Source: Podospora bellae-mahoneyi (Eukaryota; Ascomycota; Sordariomycetes; Sordariales; Podosporaceae). From it: a DNA stretch of 64,000 nt. The translations under genes and the position numbers were made by a program. The notes beneath the pieces are model-generated. The model ran no database searches. It saw nothing but the letters and a program-made list of their open reading frames with translations, and had not been told where the DNA came from. Of the stretch, positions 1 through 12,137 are shown in pieces. The DNA lies in the NCBI RefSeq assembly GCF_035222275.1, contig NC_085886.1, forward strand, positions 3,720,001 through 3,784,000, in the 5' to 3' direction. Positions within the stretch are counted from its first letter, which is position 1, and every line of letters begins with the position of its first letter.

Positions 1-450
1 TGCGGCAAAGCTTGCCCGCGTGCCCATGTTCCCCCTGTCGCCATGTTGGAATCCCTCCCCGAGGTGAGGCCTGAGATTTCAGCACATCCAGGTTCCATGA
101 GCCAGCGCCCAGAGGATAATGCAGTCATCAGCCCCGACGAGAGGAGGCCACCAAACGTGCAGTCTCCCACATGCATGATGTCGCCCTGGATTTCTTCCCC
201 AGCTTCTGCCGTTTGCTCCATCTGCCCTGCATCTCTCTCCAACCTGCGCCCCCCCGCCCTTCTTTTTGCTGATGCTCTTCTGCACTGACCTGAACACACA
301 CCCCTGTCGCTTCCACCTACCTAGACTGTCGGGCTGAGTGGCCCGAGGCGGCACAGCTTTTGCTTGTGTCTCATCTCATCTTCAACGACACCTCGTCCCC
401 TTCACCGCACGTCGCGTCGCCTCAACATCCAGCAAAAACAGCACAGGAAC

Positions 451-2761
451 ATGACGAGGCACCACCGTCACTACCGTGAAGGCGGCCGAGATCAAGAGCC
501 CTACGAATACGGCTGGGATCCCATCTCCATCCCTGGCGCCGCTCTCCCCCCAGTCCCAGTTGACATCCCCATCCCCGCCCCCGCCCCCTCACCACCAGGT
601 TCCCTCGTCTCATTCACCCCACCTCATCGTGACCACGCTGATCACTCCGACAGCAAAAGCAGGAGCAGGAGCAGGAGCAAGAGCAGCAGGAGGAGAGGAT
701 TCTCGCCAACACCTTCCACCACCCCTCCCAATCCGCGCCCAGTATCACGCCGATCCGTGACTGGCAGGTCCATGATTGGAATGCCGACTGCAGCTACCGT
801 CATCGGCTCTGGATACCGGGAAAAGGGCTGGGATTATGATGAAGCAGACACCCCAAGGACACCCCGTCAGCGACACAGGGATTTTGAAAAAGGTGGTTAT
901 TTTGAAGACAGGGGCACGGCGAATCTGAAGTCCAGGTGGGACAGGACATCACAACTGCACTCTGCTGTCTTGATACCACCGCCGTCGTCGGGATATCGCC
1001 ATGCCAGGTCCAGATCTCTTTCCATATCACGAACCTCACCATCAAGCAGCGTCAGTTCCTCCCCTGAGTTCTTTGGGATAGGGGGTTTTCCTCCCATCAG
1101 GACAAGTGAGCATCGCCATCGCAAGGACAACAAACACCACAACCACCATGCCCCGTCAAAAAAGCACCACCCTCGCTCGTCACAACCACAACATTGGTAT
1201 CAGCATGATGTCGCCAGTCATTCCTCTCCCCGCGTTGCCCTTGCAGAAGCAGGTTGGCCTCTGACAACTTCGCGGCCTGTGTCACGGTCACCGCCGACGC
1301 ACGAGCCGTACGTGCAAGAGTATTCTCGGTATGGACATCATGGCAGCGCTGGGCAGAACGGGAGTCGAGAGTATCGCCCCCAACATTTCGGCGGATACGT
1401 TGCCGTTGATAATCTCCATCATTTCCCTGAAAAAAACGACCTCCGGATGGGCCTTCAACGGATGGGTCTCGCGAGCACATCCGCCTTGACCGAACCCAAC
1501 ACAAACCGCACCAGACGTAAAGTGACGGGGACTGCAAGAAAAAGAAGCGAATCTTCTAGTCGCGTGGCGGAGACTGATGACGGTGTCCGTGAACGACTCC
1601 CACCCACCGGGTAAGTCATTCCCTGTTGGTTTTTGTTCATAAACCGGTCACTAACATTCATGCTCCAAGACAACAATACAAAGAGGTCCACTGCCTTATT
1701 CTCACCTGGTCCTTTCATGACCTCCGAGCAGAGGATTACATGGCCCCGCCAGCAGCTGATTACATCTCCCTCGAAGACGAGAGCGAGCGCTTGATTAAAA
1801 CCCTCAAGAATTACGGCTGGCAAGTCTCCGAACACCATATCGACATGAACCGGCCCGTCGAAAGCACCACCGCAAGACTCAACAAGTTCTGTCAGCTGGC
1901 CTCGGACGATGTCTTGTTGGTGGTGTACTACCACGGCCATGGTTCCCTTGACGAGGACAATGAACTCGTCTTTAGCAGCCACGACCACCCGGAAAACTCC
2001 GAGTGGGCCAAGAAAGCAGCTGCTGACTTGTACTCTGAGCTGCTATCTCGCCAGAACGGAGGACACGGGCAGAACAAGGCGGCATTTGAAGCCTTGATGA
2101 AGAAGTAGTACGTTCCCTTGATTCACCTGCTGTTGCTTGTCAGTGTCGCTAACAATCAAACCTTTTTCACAGCGAGCGATACCGCCCTATATCGCACCTC
2201 CCCTGGTCCACCCTCCGCCAACCCCTCCTCACCTGCCCCTCGGACGTCCTCTTCATCCTAGACTGCTGCGCCGCCGGCGGAGCCAACCTCCCTTCCTCTT
2301 CCATCCCCCAGTCCAACACCTACACCAAACACCTCTTTGCCGCCTGCGGCTTCGAGTCCTCGACGTCCGACGACATGACCGCAACCTTGTGCAACATCCT
2401 GGATGACAACGCTGCGCAGGGCGCCAACAAGACTGTTCTGACGACAAAGAGACTGCATCAATTGATAGAGGAAAGCCTCCAAAAGAAGAACAACGGGGTG
2501 GGGACCAGCCAGCCGATTTTCAAACAGCTGCTGCCATTGGATCCGGAAAGGAAGATACACTTGCCTAATCTGGGGAACCACCCGAAGGGGAGAGGGAGAC
2601 GGAGCAGGCGGGAGAGTCAGAGCCATGCGAATATGAAGATGGTGGCGGTGAATAGGAGGGGGAGCGAGGAGAGTATGAATGGGATGATGGTTCATGGGGT
2701 TCATCATGGGATGGGGATGGTGAGGAGGGAGGGGAGCGTGAGGGGGTATGTTCTTGCTTGA
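451..2761 (+). CDS. Caspase-like (peptidase C14) protein with long disordered N-terminus
   Basis: Three exons (451-1610, 1670-2107, 2173-2761) give 728 aa; both introns carry CTAAC-type branch sites and keep frame. The first ATG of the open frame is at 451. Residues 1 to about 385 are low-complexity, rich in Ser, Arg, Pro and His, with SR-like blocks, and look disordered. The caspase fold starts near residue 390 (VHCLILTW). It has a His motif YYHGHG near residue 475 and the strand LFILDCCAAGG with the catalytic-type Asp-Cys-Cys at about 563-565. Both dyad elements of clan CD peptidases are present, so activity is possible. The tail (about 660-728) is basic and Met/Gly-rich. It differs from classical fungal metacaspases in lacking their Q/Y/G-rich prodomain and in placing a C14-type domain behind an SR-rich region. 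Substrate and role are unknown; a part in regulated cell death is a family-based guess. Confidence 0.85.
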
Positions 2762-3901
2762 AGAAACACCCGGCTTCAAAGATTCAGCGTGGATGGAGTA
2801 AGGGCAAGATTGTGTTTGAATACTTTGTATTTGTGCGACCTTTGGGATTTTGGGTAGCAGGAAATCTTCTGGCGCGTTTATCAGCATTATTCGGTTGCAT
2901 GGGAAGGGAAGGGGCACGTTTAGCTTTTGCTTTTTGTCTTTTGCGAAAGTGCAATCCAGCGCCAGCGCCAGGCATCGCGCGGGAAAGGACGGGTTCTGTA
3001 TAGGTAGCTTTCTTTGTCTGTTAGTATAAGCCAATGTGATAGTAGCATAGCATATCTTCTTTTCTTTCCTTGAAGGCAACCAGACATGATCGACTGGAAA
3101 GGTGCCCTCAGTTACTGTTCTGTCAGGGGTGAATGATGACAGTGAGCACAGGCAGTGCTCTTGTCCTGCTCTTCCTACAGCGAGTCAGCCTGGCTGGATC
3201 GTCTTATAGTGTTCCCGGTCCCCTCGATCTCCTGACCTCCGGGTCAGTCTACCCCCTTTTCTACCACAACAAGCTCGACGCTTACCACCACCGCCTACAT
3301 CATCACCACCCAATCCCCCCACCATGGTCCCGCCAAAACCAGTGTCCTCCTTTTTAAAGCCCACCCTGGGCTCCCCCCCCCTCCCCCTCCCCCTTTTCAC
3401 CATCCCCACCAGCCTCAACGGTTTATGATGATGACCCTACCCCCATGAACCCCCTCAGCGTATGATCTGTTTCTTCGGTTTTGCTTCCCCGGATCAAACC
3501 ACTTCTCTGGTTTGTTCTCATTGTCTTGTTCTCTCCTCATCTCAGCCTCTCGTTTGATCTGTTTCTCTCACCCCGTGTTCCCCATGCAGTCCCCTCGACA
3601 GAACCTCCATCGGGATATCTAGTTCCCTTCCTCCTTTTGGTCTCCTCGCTCTGTTAAAGAGCATGCTAACCGGTACTTGGCGCACTCCCATCCACGGCTC
3701 ACCTTTACGCCTCCTCTCCAGCATTCGAAACTCTATCACCCATTTCCCCACCGAGTAGCACTCAACGTGCGTTAACAATGCAAGCTGTTCGTTTATCCCT
3801 TTCCGAAGTCCGCTTGTTTAGTGTCCCCTTTGTCCGGCGGTCGTCTGTATCTCTTTTCCCCCGGTCAACACAATACCCATCACCCCCTTGCGATCTCCGT
3901 G
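2762..3901. other. Intergenic stretch and CT-rich leader
   Basis: This holds the 3' flank of the caspase-like gene and the upstream region of the next gene. From about 3340 it is C/T-rich, as is common in leaders of filamentous fungi. No convincing coding exon was seen. An upstream ATG at 3778 opens a 66-codon frame that overlaps the start of the next gene (listed in findings). Confidence 0.6.
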
Positions 3902-6900
3902 ATGCCCCTCAACAACACCACGAAGCAGGCCGCGGCCGCGACAACAGAGGTGGAAACACCAAAGGATTCTCCAACTAGTACTACGAACGCCCAATCACCC
4001 TTGGTAGACACGAGCCCTGCTCCGACGACCACAGCCAGCAGAAGGTCTTCTTCGTCCGATGGATACATATACCCAGACTCACCAACATTGGGCGCCACTC
4101 GGTCAAGTGGAACAGCAGGTTCAACAGGCACGAACGACGATACTGAGGAGGATAACGATAAGGGGCCCTGGGGCGTTCCGAAGGTTCACGAATCAGTAGG
4201 AATGGCCACGCCAGTTGGGCAAGGTGAGTTCAACCATCCAACACTGAGGAAACCCGACCGCTGATTGTCGTACTCTCTCAGTTTACCCCTTACGGCGGAG
4301 CTCACGATTCGCCACGGCCCCTCGCACCCAGTTCAAAGCCAGCCGAACTCCGCACGGCCTCCCTTTCAGCAGCAGCTGTACCCCAGTCGAGAAAGACTTG
4401 GAAGAGCTCTATATCACAGACGAATGCATCATGAGCAGCCAAGAAGAATATCATTCACCGCATCAGCCGCGCCTCGAGGCTGGGATCCTTCCCGAACCCC
4501 CCCCTGACTCGTCGTTCATCAGCGACTACCAAGATTATACATTTATGCGGAGAGCCCAGTCAAGAGGCCTGTTTGGCATGATGGAGACCATCACCGAGTA
4601 CTCGGAGGAGTCCGAGTCGATCCACTGCGGTAAAGAAAAAGACGGCGAAGACGAGGTAGCTGTACACCCACCGCCCCTGGCCCACAGCTATTCTTCCATC
4701 ACGGCCACCACCAATGTCTCTCGGCCGTCTACCAGACGCGGACGTGAAGAAGAACCCCGCGAACCTCTGGACAAAAGTGAGCCGGAGCCACTGGCACTCG
4801 AGGACCGGCTCAACATGCAGGCCTATGTTCGTGCCATGGTCATCTACGGAGGCGGCGCGCCAGAAAGAACGTCGTCCATTCCCCAACACATCCGCTCGGC
4901 GCCAGATGATGGGTCTATTGGGAGCCTGGCCAGCATGCTCACGGCATCAGACGCCAGTCTCAGCACTGGTATTAGCACCAACCTCACAACCCAGGAGAGT
5001 GCCGTCAGTGCGAGGTTGCGTCAAGAGCTCGACCTCATGTCTTCGGCAAGAGGAGCTCCGGCTGGCCCTGGGAGTCGACCAGCAACGGCCATTGGCAACA
5101 CCGGACTCCCGGGTATCGACACCTCCAATCCTTTTGCGTTTCTTGCTCCTCGATCTAGTTCTCTTGTCAGCACCTCCACCATCACTGCCTTCAAGCCAGA
5201 ACCCAAGCCAGAGGCTATTTTAGAACCTACCTCAGACACCGAGGGAGAGAAGAGGGTGCCAAAGGACTACCTCGAGGGGCAATGGAACGTCACTCCCGCG
5301 TTTCCCGACGAGAGCATCCTCCACTTCCTCCAAGAGCCATCCAAAGCGAAAGAGGGTCGCTCAAGCAACACACCCTCATCGTCCTCCTCCAACGCTACCG
5401 AAAGAAGCACAAGCACGGTGAAGCTGTCCTCGCTCAAGGAAGATGGCGGCCCTGAAGGGATCGAGACAAAGTGGGGCTCCGAAGAGACCCCGAAGCCGGA
5501 GCAGCCACCGGTACTCTCGTCAGCACTCCAAGATAATGTGCGTCGGTGGTACCTCGAAGAGGTCATGTTCACCCGCATCATCGCCAAGGCATCCGTCAGC
5601 ATACGATCCATGCCGGACATGTCGTACATGTTGGTCCCCGAGACGGTTCGAGCACAGATCCGGCGGCTGGGAGAGCCGCTCATCCAGTTTGGGTATGAGA
5701 TCCAGAGGTACTGTCTCGAGTACATCGAGGGATATGACTTGGCGTGGGTGATCCTTCAGTGGCAGCAGGGCCAGGAGGGGCGGGATGATACGCCCGAGGG
5801 GAACACGAAAAGGTGTCAGAGGGACAGCGCAATCGACATGTGTGACCCCCGAGGCTCGCCGGACTGGTCGCACGCGGGAAATAGCCAGAGCAGAGCGCGG
5901 GTCTCGACGACACGGCTCCCCGCCCAGCTTCAGCTTCCGCCGGTTGAGGAAACGCCGAGGCCTGAGAAGCTGCCTAACGTCCAGGGATGTGACGATGTGC
6001 CATCAAACGACACCCCCAGCCTCGAAGCCGATGCTCGGTCCAACACCCCATCCCCCACCGCAAGCAGCGAAGACACCCACGCCAGCACGACCCCATCATC
6101 CCCCGGCCCGCCTCTCAAGCCCCGCCCACGACCGCTGACCGACGAGGAAGAAGACCAGCTCGTCCGAGCCATCAACGCCGTGGTGACCGAGCTCACCCAC
6201 CTGCGCGACGACCTGGACGAGATCCACGACCATCTAGCCAAAATCAAAGTCTCCCGCCTCCCCACGGCCGAAAACACCGAGGAAACTAAACAGAGCTTCC
6301 ACAAGCTCTACATCGAGCTCGTCCCCCGTATCCCCACCCAAATGGACAACCTCCTCGCCCTCATGGACGAGAAGACCAAGGTCATAGCCACCATCCTCGA
6401 CGGCGGACCAGAAGGCAACCCCACCATCCGCGACATACACACCATCCCGGAAATGACCATGGCCGGCGGCCTCGGTCTAACCTCCAACCCGTCCTCTCCC
6501 ATTACCTCCCCCTTCGTGTCCCCCCCCCTCGTGTCCCCCTCCCTTTCCCCCTGCCCCGTGGCCCTACACGAACGAGGTGAAAACCCCCCCCCCACAACCC
6601 GCCTCAAAACCCACCTCCACCACCTCCTCCACACCTCCCAAAAAACCTACCCCTTCCGCCTCGCGTTCGCCCACGCCCATTTGTACACCCTCCGCAAACT
6701 CTACCACTGGCCCCGCCTCGACCCCTTCACCTACCGCTCCCTCTCCTCCCTCGAGTCCCGCCTCGAGCGCCTCCGGAAGCAGGACCGCGTCAACGACGGG
6801 GCCGGCCACCTCTGCGCCATGTCGCACTCCGTATTGCGCATGGCGCACGGGATCCAAAACCGTCATCGACCCCAACAACTCGACCCGGGAAAAGGGGGTC

Positions 6901-7061
6901 AGAGAGACAGTAATCGAAAAGACTCGCGACGAAAGGGGGGGTGGATTGGCCAGCATGAGTGGGAGGTTTCTCGATCGTATCGTCGGGAAGGGGAAGGGGT
7001 GGTCGTCTCCGTGACGGACCTGGACAAAGATGTAGAGAGAAAAAGATCTGTTAGAAAGTGA
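3902..7061 (+). CDS. Large uncharacterised fungal protein, probably intracellular
   Basis: Two exons (3902-4223, 4282-7061) joined by a 58-nt GT-AG intron give 1033 aa. The first ATG in frame after the CT-rich leader is at 3902. I do not recognise a named domain. The N-terminal half is Ser/Thr/Pro-rich and acidic, with runs such as EEDND, and looks disordered. A more ordered block around residues 510-590 (VRRWYLEEVMFTRIIAKA and following) and a charged helical block near 730-800 (TDEEEDQLVRAINAV and following) resemble conserved alpha-helical segments. A Pro/Ser-rich spacer follows, then a His/Leu/Arg-rich region near 855-960. There is no signal peptide and no clear membrane segment. Function is unknown; a scaffold or regulatory role would be a guess from composition only. 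Confidence 0.75.
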
Positions 7062-7721
7062 GGTGGGTCGTGATCATTGAACATTGTCTTGAAAAGGGAA
7101 CGGATTGGGCGTATCCGCCTCCGTTTACCTTGGGCAGAAGAAGGCAGCAGAAGAGGGTCGAGTTGGGAGTCGGCTTTGTGCCCGTCTCTTTGCGCGTGGT
7201 GCTGTTCTCGTCAGGCTATCAGGAGCTGGGGGGCAGCTGAGCAAATAAAAGACCTATCAAGGTGGGTAGGGACAGTGATTTGTAATAGCAAACAGAAAGA
7301 GGAACTGACCTGGAATGTAGAGAATAATGTCAATTCTGCACCGTACTGTATCCCTGACTTGATGTGAGATTGTTGAATACATTGCTGTGTGTGTGATGTA
7401 AAGAGAAGGCTTTAAAACAACGCCGCGACAAAACACCAAACCAATACAACAAGGACACATACACACATAGACAGATAGCCATCTATACCCATTCACAAAA
7501 ACCCATGTCTTCTATCCGTGGCCGAGAAAAGCAGCGCTAAAAAGGCAACCAAACACCAGACCATGCAGTAAACACCGGACCAAGCCTTGGTCATCCATGC
7601 CGAAGGAAAAAAGAATAACTAGGTAACCTGTCCGTAAAGCCCCTCGCCAGAGAGCAAATGGTATAACCCAAACCCGATCCGTCCATGCACCCTTAAAGAA
7701 ATGTTTGTAAATGTCCCTGCC
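7062..7721. other. 3' flanks of two convergent genes
   Basis: This region lies between the stop codons of the large unknown gene (+) and the RING gene (-). It is moderately A-rich with no extended credible reading frame. I see only 3' untranslated sequence here. Confidence 0.6.
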
Positions 7722-9426
7722 TCAGAGAAAGAGACCGACCCAGGCCATCTTGCTGGACACCTCCGACTCGCAATCTGGGACGTTGCATAGAGCCTTGTTC
7801 TTGCCTGGCCCGGCGCGGAAGTGGGCAGTCTTGCCCTTGGCTCTGCCACGTCCTTCGTAGCAACTCTTGCAGTACACCTGGGAAATTAAAAGTCAGCAAA
7901 AAGAAGCAAGAGGTGGGAAGGAACGAACAGCGGGCATGACTTACGTGTCCACATTCCTTGACAGCCCAGAAGTGGTGCTCTTCATTGTCCTTCTTGTTCC
8001 TCGCTCTTTTCTGGGGCGGCATGTCGGCCCTGGACTCGTCTGGGTCGTACTTGAGCTCTTCCTCACAGCCGGCACAGACAGCCACATCCTCGCTAGCCTC
8101 TCCGGTGGCACGGGTGAAGCCTTCTCGGGCAGGCTTGGGCGGAACATGGGCGGGTTTGGGAGCGGTATGCTCTTGACCGGCACGATGGAGTCCATAGTTC
8201 AAATCGGGGCCATGCGCCCCGAGGGGGTTATTGGCAGGACTCCGGCCTAGCGCTGTCACGTCGCGTAGTCCGAGAATGCCGTGAATGCCAAACATGGCAG
8301 CCGGCTGCAGTCTGTGTTGGAGTTGGTGCACAAAGTGGCTGAAAGCGCCAGGGGCTCGGAAGGAGCCACCAGCACCTAGATTGTCGTCCTCATCGTCGTT
8401 CACCAGGTCAACGAAAGGAGGAGGGGGGCGTGGAAGGTTGGGCCGGGCTTGGGCGCGGGCGGCATGCTGTCGGCGCGGGGGAGGGGTCGGGTCGTCCATA
8501 GTGAGGTCGATGATGTCGGCGGCGCCGGCGTTTCCGAGAAGGCTACCGTCGCTGCGGTTGAGGGAAGGCGTGCGGTGGTTCAGAGTTTGTCGGCGAGGAT
8601 TGGGGTTATGGTTTGGACGCGGCTGCCGAACGTCGTCGTCATCTTGTGTCAAATCGATAACCTCAGCGTTGGCAGCTGGCGTCATGGAGCGGGCCGCCGC
8701 CATTGTGCGAGGCCGGCGCACAGGTCTTGCGACTTCCATCTCAACAAGCTGGTCCAGAAAGGCCACTTCGTCCGAGTTCAGAGAACCAAAACCAAAGCTG
8801 CTCTCCCTGTTCCCCTGCAGTTGTCCTGCGCGTCGGACTTCGGGAACTAACTGAGCGATGGGCGGCAATCGATTAGGCGAGGGTGAGGGCGAAGGCCGCT
8901 GATCAACAAAGAGAGAATCCTCACTCGACTCTCGATTTGCAGTGCTGTCGTCACTGTGGTCGCTATGGCTTTCGTCGTGGTCGTCGTCGTCGTCGTCGTC
9001 GTTATCCCCAACATGCAGCAAAGCCCCCACGTCCAAATCTTCGTTGTCGAGATAGCTATCGTCGTCGAATCCGTCAAAACCGTCGTTATCGCTGTCACCA
9101 AAAATGTGGTTCATATAATCGTCCTCGTGGTTCAGGTTTGGCTCGGCGGTGAGGTTGATACCAAGAACGTGACGCAACTGGTGAAGGTGGTGCAGATGGT
9201 GATGCAAGTGCTGGTGTAGCTGATGCTGGAACTCTGCTTCCTCTTGTTCGGCGTGGTCGTGGTGGTGATGGTGGTCGTCGTCGTGGTCGTCGTGGTCGTC
9301 GTGGTCGTCGTCGTTGTCGTAGAAGTCGAGGTTCGCGTCCAAATCAGAGTCAGAGTCGGATTCGTGGTTGTTGTCGTGGTGGTTGTCAGAAGAGTAGAAC
9401 CCCAGGTCGGGAGAGCTTCTGTCCAT
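7722..9426 (-). CDS. RING-like protein with SUMO-interaction-like motifs and Asp/His repeats
   Basis: Two exons on the minus strand (9426-7945, 7877-7722) with a 67-nt intron give 545 aa. The start is the first true ATG; the open frame runs further upstream only through a TTG. Residues 10-165 are very rich in Asp, His and Asn, including a DDDHHHHHDH-like block. Three hydrophobic-acidic motifs follow: VIDLTQDDDD (about 255), IIDLTMDD (about 303) and FVDLVNDDEDD (about 338). These match the consensus for SUMO-interaction motifs. The C-terminus holds a C3HC4-like zinc cluster: VCAGC, then ECGHVYCKSC across the intron, then CNVPDC. The last pair is spaced C-x4-C rather than the usual C-x2-C. SIMs plus a RING suggest a SUMO-targeted ubiquitin ligase acting in the nucleus. 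This is inferred from domain layout, not from overall homology I can confirm. Confidence 0.8.
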
Positions 9427-10112
9427 AACGGCTTCAGTGCACCTTGGCAGGTCAACCAAACAATGGCATTACACGCGCCCCACTCGGTCCTCAAACCTGA
9501 CGCTGTAGTGTACACTCGGGCTGCCAGAAAAGGGCTCGAGCTGTTTCTGGAATTTGGTGTATGCGTAAGGGAAAATGTCGCCACAAGGCGCGCTGGTGGC
9601 TGCTTCTGGTGCGAGCGATGATGAGAGAAAGAGACCTCGGACACTACGAGGGCCACAAACGCCGCTGCAAAGGCAAGCAAACAGCGCCAATAGCAACACA
9701 ATTTGCCCCACTTTTGCCTCCTGCAAAGAGAAATGCCCTCAACCTTCTTTTTTCTTTTCAGGTATATCCACTGTCTTTTAACACCTTCAAGTGTGTTTAA
9801 CTGTGTTTAAAAGTCTACCAAGTGTCATTTGTGTTAGTTTCACGGTGCCAGTTACGGACTATCTTCCAGGTTGTCCACAACCAGCATGCCTGCCAAGTAT
9901 CAGTGCCTAAAGTGAATATTATCAGCAGCACACATCAACAGACACGGTCACTTTCAAGGCAACAGGCAGCTACTGTGCAGAGTAAAAAAATAAAATAAAA
10001 AAGAGAAAAGACCCCAATTGCTGGTTTTTCAGGCGCCACCGAAAAGCAAAACTGAACAAATATCTGCACTATACTACAAGCTCACAGATTCTCCAATGTT
10101 CGCCCTTCTCCT
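9427..10112. other. Promoter of RING gene and 3' flank of Prp19 gene
   Basis: This separates two tandem minus-strand genes. An A-rich patch (9986-10012) lies near the expected 3' end of the Prp19 transcript. No coding exon seen. Confidence 0.55.
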
Positions 10113-11785
10113 CTATGCACTCTCCTTGAGCACCGAGACCACACCCTCCTTGTTGACCGTCACCAGAGACTTCGCATCTGTTCCCCAGCGGATAGCCGTG
10201 CCTGGTACGCTCGTCCTGAGTGGCTCGGACCACGCCTTGGCCTTCTTCAGATACATTTGCACCGTGACGCCAGTGGACCCAACTGTCGCGAGGTACTGCC
10301 CAGTGCGGTCCCACGCAAGAGACTGCGCATCGCCCGTCTGGAGCTCCTTGGCCTTGGCCGCATCACCCTCTTTCCGCAGGTCGAAAATGGTGACCGTCTG
10401 CTGGCCCTTGCCCGTTGCCGCAAACCAATACCCATTCTCGGAGAACACCAGCGCCTGGACAGGAGCCCCAAGGTGAAAGTTGACAACCTTGACGCCATCC
10501 TTGGTCTGGAAGACATTAATGTCTCCCGCCTGTGTGCCAGCAGCAAGAAAGTGGCCGTCGGGGTGGAAGGCACAGGATGTCAGAGCTGGTGAATTGGTCA
10601 ACAACTTTTGTGTTGGTATATAGCGAATGGGGGGGAAACATACCAGCATCCGTGTAGCCTCGAGACACCTGTTGCAGTGTCTCAAGATCGTAAAAGACAA
10701 AGCTCTTGTCAACGCCAACCGAGGCCAGGATACGGCCACCGGGGTGGACAGTGAGACCAGTGACTGCACCGGCGTGTACGTGGAATGAAGCAACCTCGCT
10801 GCCGCTGTCCAACACCTTGACCGAGCCCTTGGAGGTACCCAGGATAACCTTGCTTCCCGTCCACACCGTACATGTTACTGGCTCACCGATATCCAGCGAG
10901 CGCTCCACTGTGTTGCCCTGAATGGAATAGATATCGGCCTTGCCATCCAACCCGCCAATGACAGCATACTCGGATTCGACATCGAGGGAGGAGGCTTGCG
11001 AGACGGAGAGATCGGTGTGCCCAGTTTGCTGGAAGGCTGAGACTTCGTCTGGGGTGGCCCAATTCTCTGGGGCGGGTCGCTTCTCGCGCCGGCGTTGTGT
11101 TAACCTGCAAAAGAATAGTCAGCACCATGTCATCGCTACTCCTTTCGCCCAGAGCTTGGTGTCCACGTACTGTTGTTGCACCTCATTGACATGTTCCACC
11201 AGTCCTTCTGGGAGACCCTCGTTGTCTACCGCCATAGCATCGCCATTGGAAGCACCGCCAGCCGAGGGCGCAACGGTGATCTTGGAAAGAGCATCCCGGG
11301 CCTCATCCCGCTCCTTGGTCAACCGCGCAATCACGCGCACGGCGGCATCGTGTTGGTACAGGGCCGTCGCAAGCTCTTCTCTTGTTCTAGACAGCTGCTC
11401 CCTTGTGTTGTATGCTTCCAATACCAACGCGTCCCACTCATCCTGAAAGGCCTTCAACAGCGACGGCAGAGAGGTGAAATTTGGAGGACGAGGTCGGACG
11501 ACGCGGCTGGTCTTGACATCGAGGAGGTCTTCGGGGTCGAGCTCTTCTTCGGTGCCTGGTTCTTTTCCGTTTTCTTGAATGTATTTGAGAATTAGGCGCT
11601 TCTCAAAGACAGTGCCTGGTCATCGGAGGGTTGGTTAGCTTGCGACCTCTCGAGCTGCGACTGCGGCAGACTGACCTGTCTTTCTCGAAACAACAGGCTC
11701 CTCGGGAACCTCGCCAGACACTGCGTCAGATTAGCGAATGATCGATCCCAGAGTTTTCCGGTATCGACTTACGTGCGCAAAGCAT
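10113..11785 (-). CDS. prp19: Pre-mRNA-processing factor 19 (U-box E3 ligase, NineTeen complex)
   Basis: Five exons on the minus strand (11785-11773, 11720-11676, 11615-11171, 11104-10644, 10585-10113) give 478 aa, close to the usual fungal length. The first coding exon is only 13 nt and encodes MLCA plus one base. The N-terminus MLCALSGEVPEEPVVS is the typical Prp19 U-box start. It is followed by the LLKAFQDEWDALVLEA segment and a coiled coil (about residues 70-135) used for tetramer assembly. The C-terminal half is a WD40 propeller with repeats such as VTGLTVHPGGRILASVGVD and TSCAFHPDGHFLAAGTQ. Prp19 activates the spliceosome and also acts in DNA repair, in the nucleus. All introns are short GT-AG and the frame closes cleanly. 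An ordinary housekeeping gene. Confidence 0.96.
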
Positions 11786-12137
11786 TTTTGGATATCTGCT
11801 GGTGTTCTCTATAAAAATTAGATTTTTTTGGCCATAGGTCAACTGCGGTCAGCCTGGGACTGTGAGACTACCAAAAGTGAACGCGACCCGCGCGCACAGT
11901 CGCACTTGTGTGGGGCGTCTTGGCGCAATGGCATTCATAATTCAAACACTGTGGACATCTTACATAACTTGCCTGTTGAATACACAATTATCTTATCGAT
12001 AAGCCCTTCAACATCGTTATTACTCTTTGTCACAACCAAAGCATTTTTCAACTGATTCATTTCTTTCTGCTTTGTACATAAGTACGTACTCTCTTTACCA
12101 TCTCATTGTTTTCCCTCAGGATGGAACACGCATTGAT
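11786..12137. other. Prp19 upstream region and 3' flank of the PhzF-family gene
   Basis: A short AT-rich spacer between two tandem minus-strand genes. No coding exon or RNA gene seen. Confidence 0.55.

Noticed and set aside
2258-3079. A 273-codon frame on the minus strand
   Set aside because: It overlaps the last exon of the caspase-like gene, which has intact C14 motifs and a valid splice pattern. The minus-strand translation is unlike a protein.
9132-9701. Thr-rich frame of 189 codons on the minus strand
   Set aside because: Thr runs come from the trinucleotide repeat of the RING gene read in another phase.
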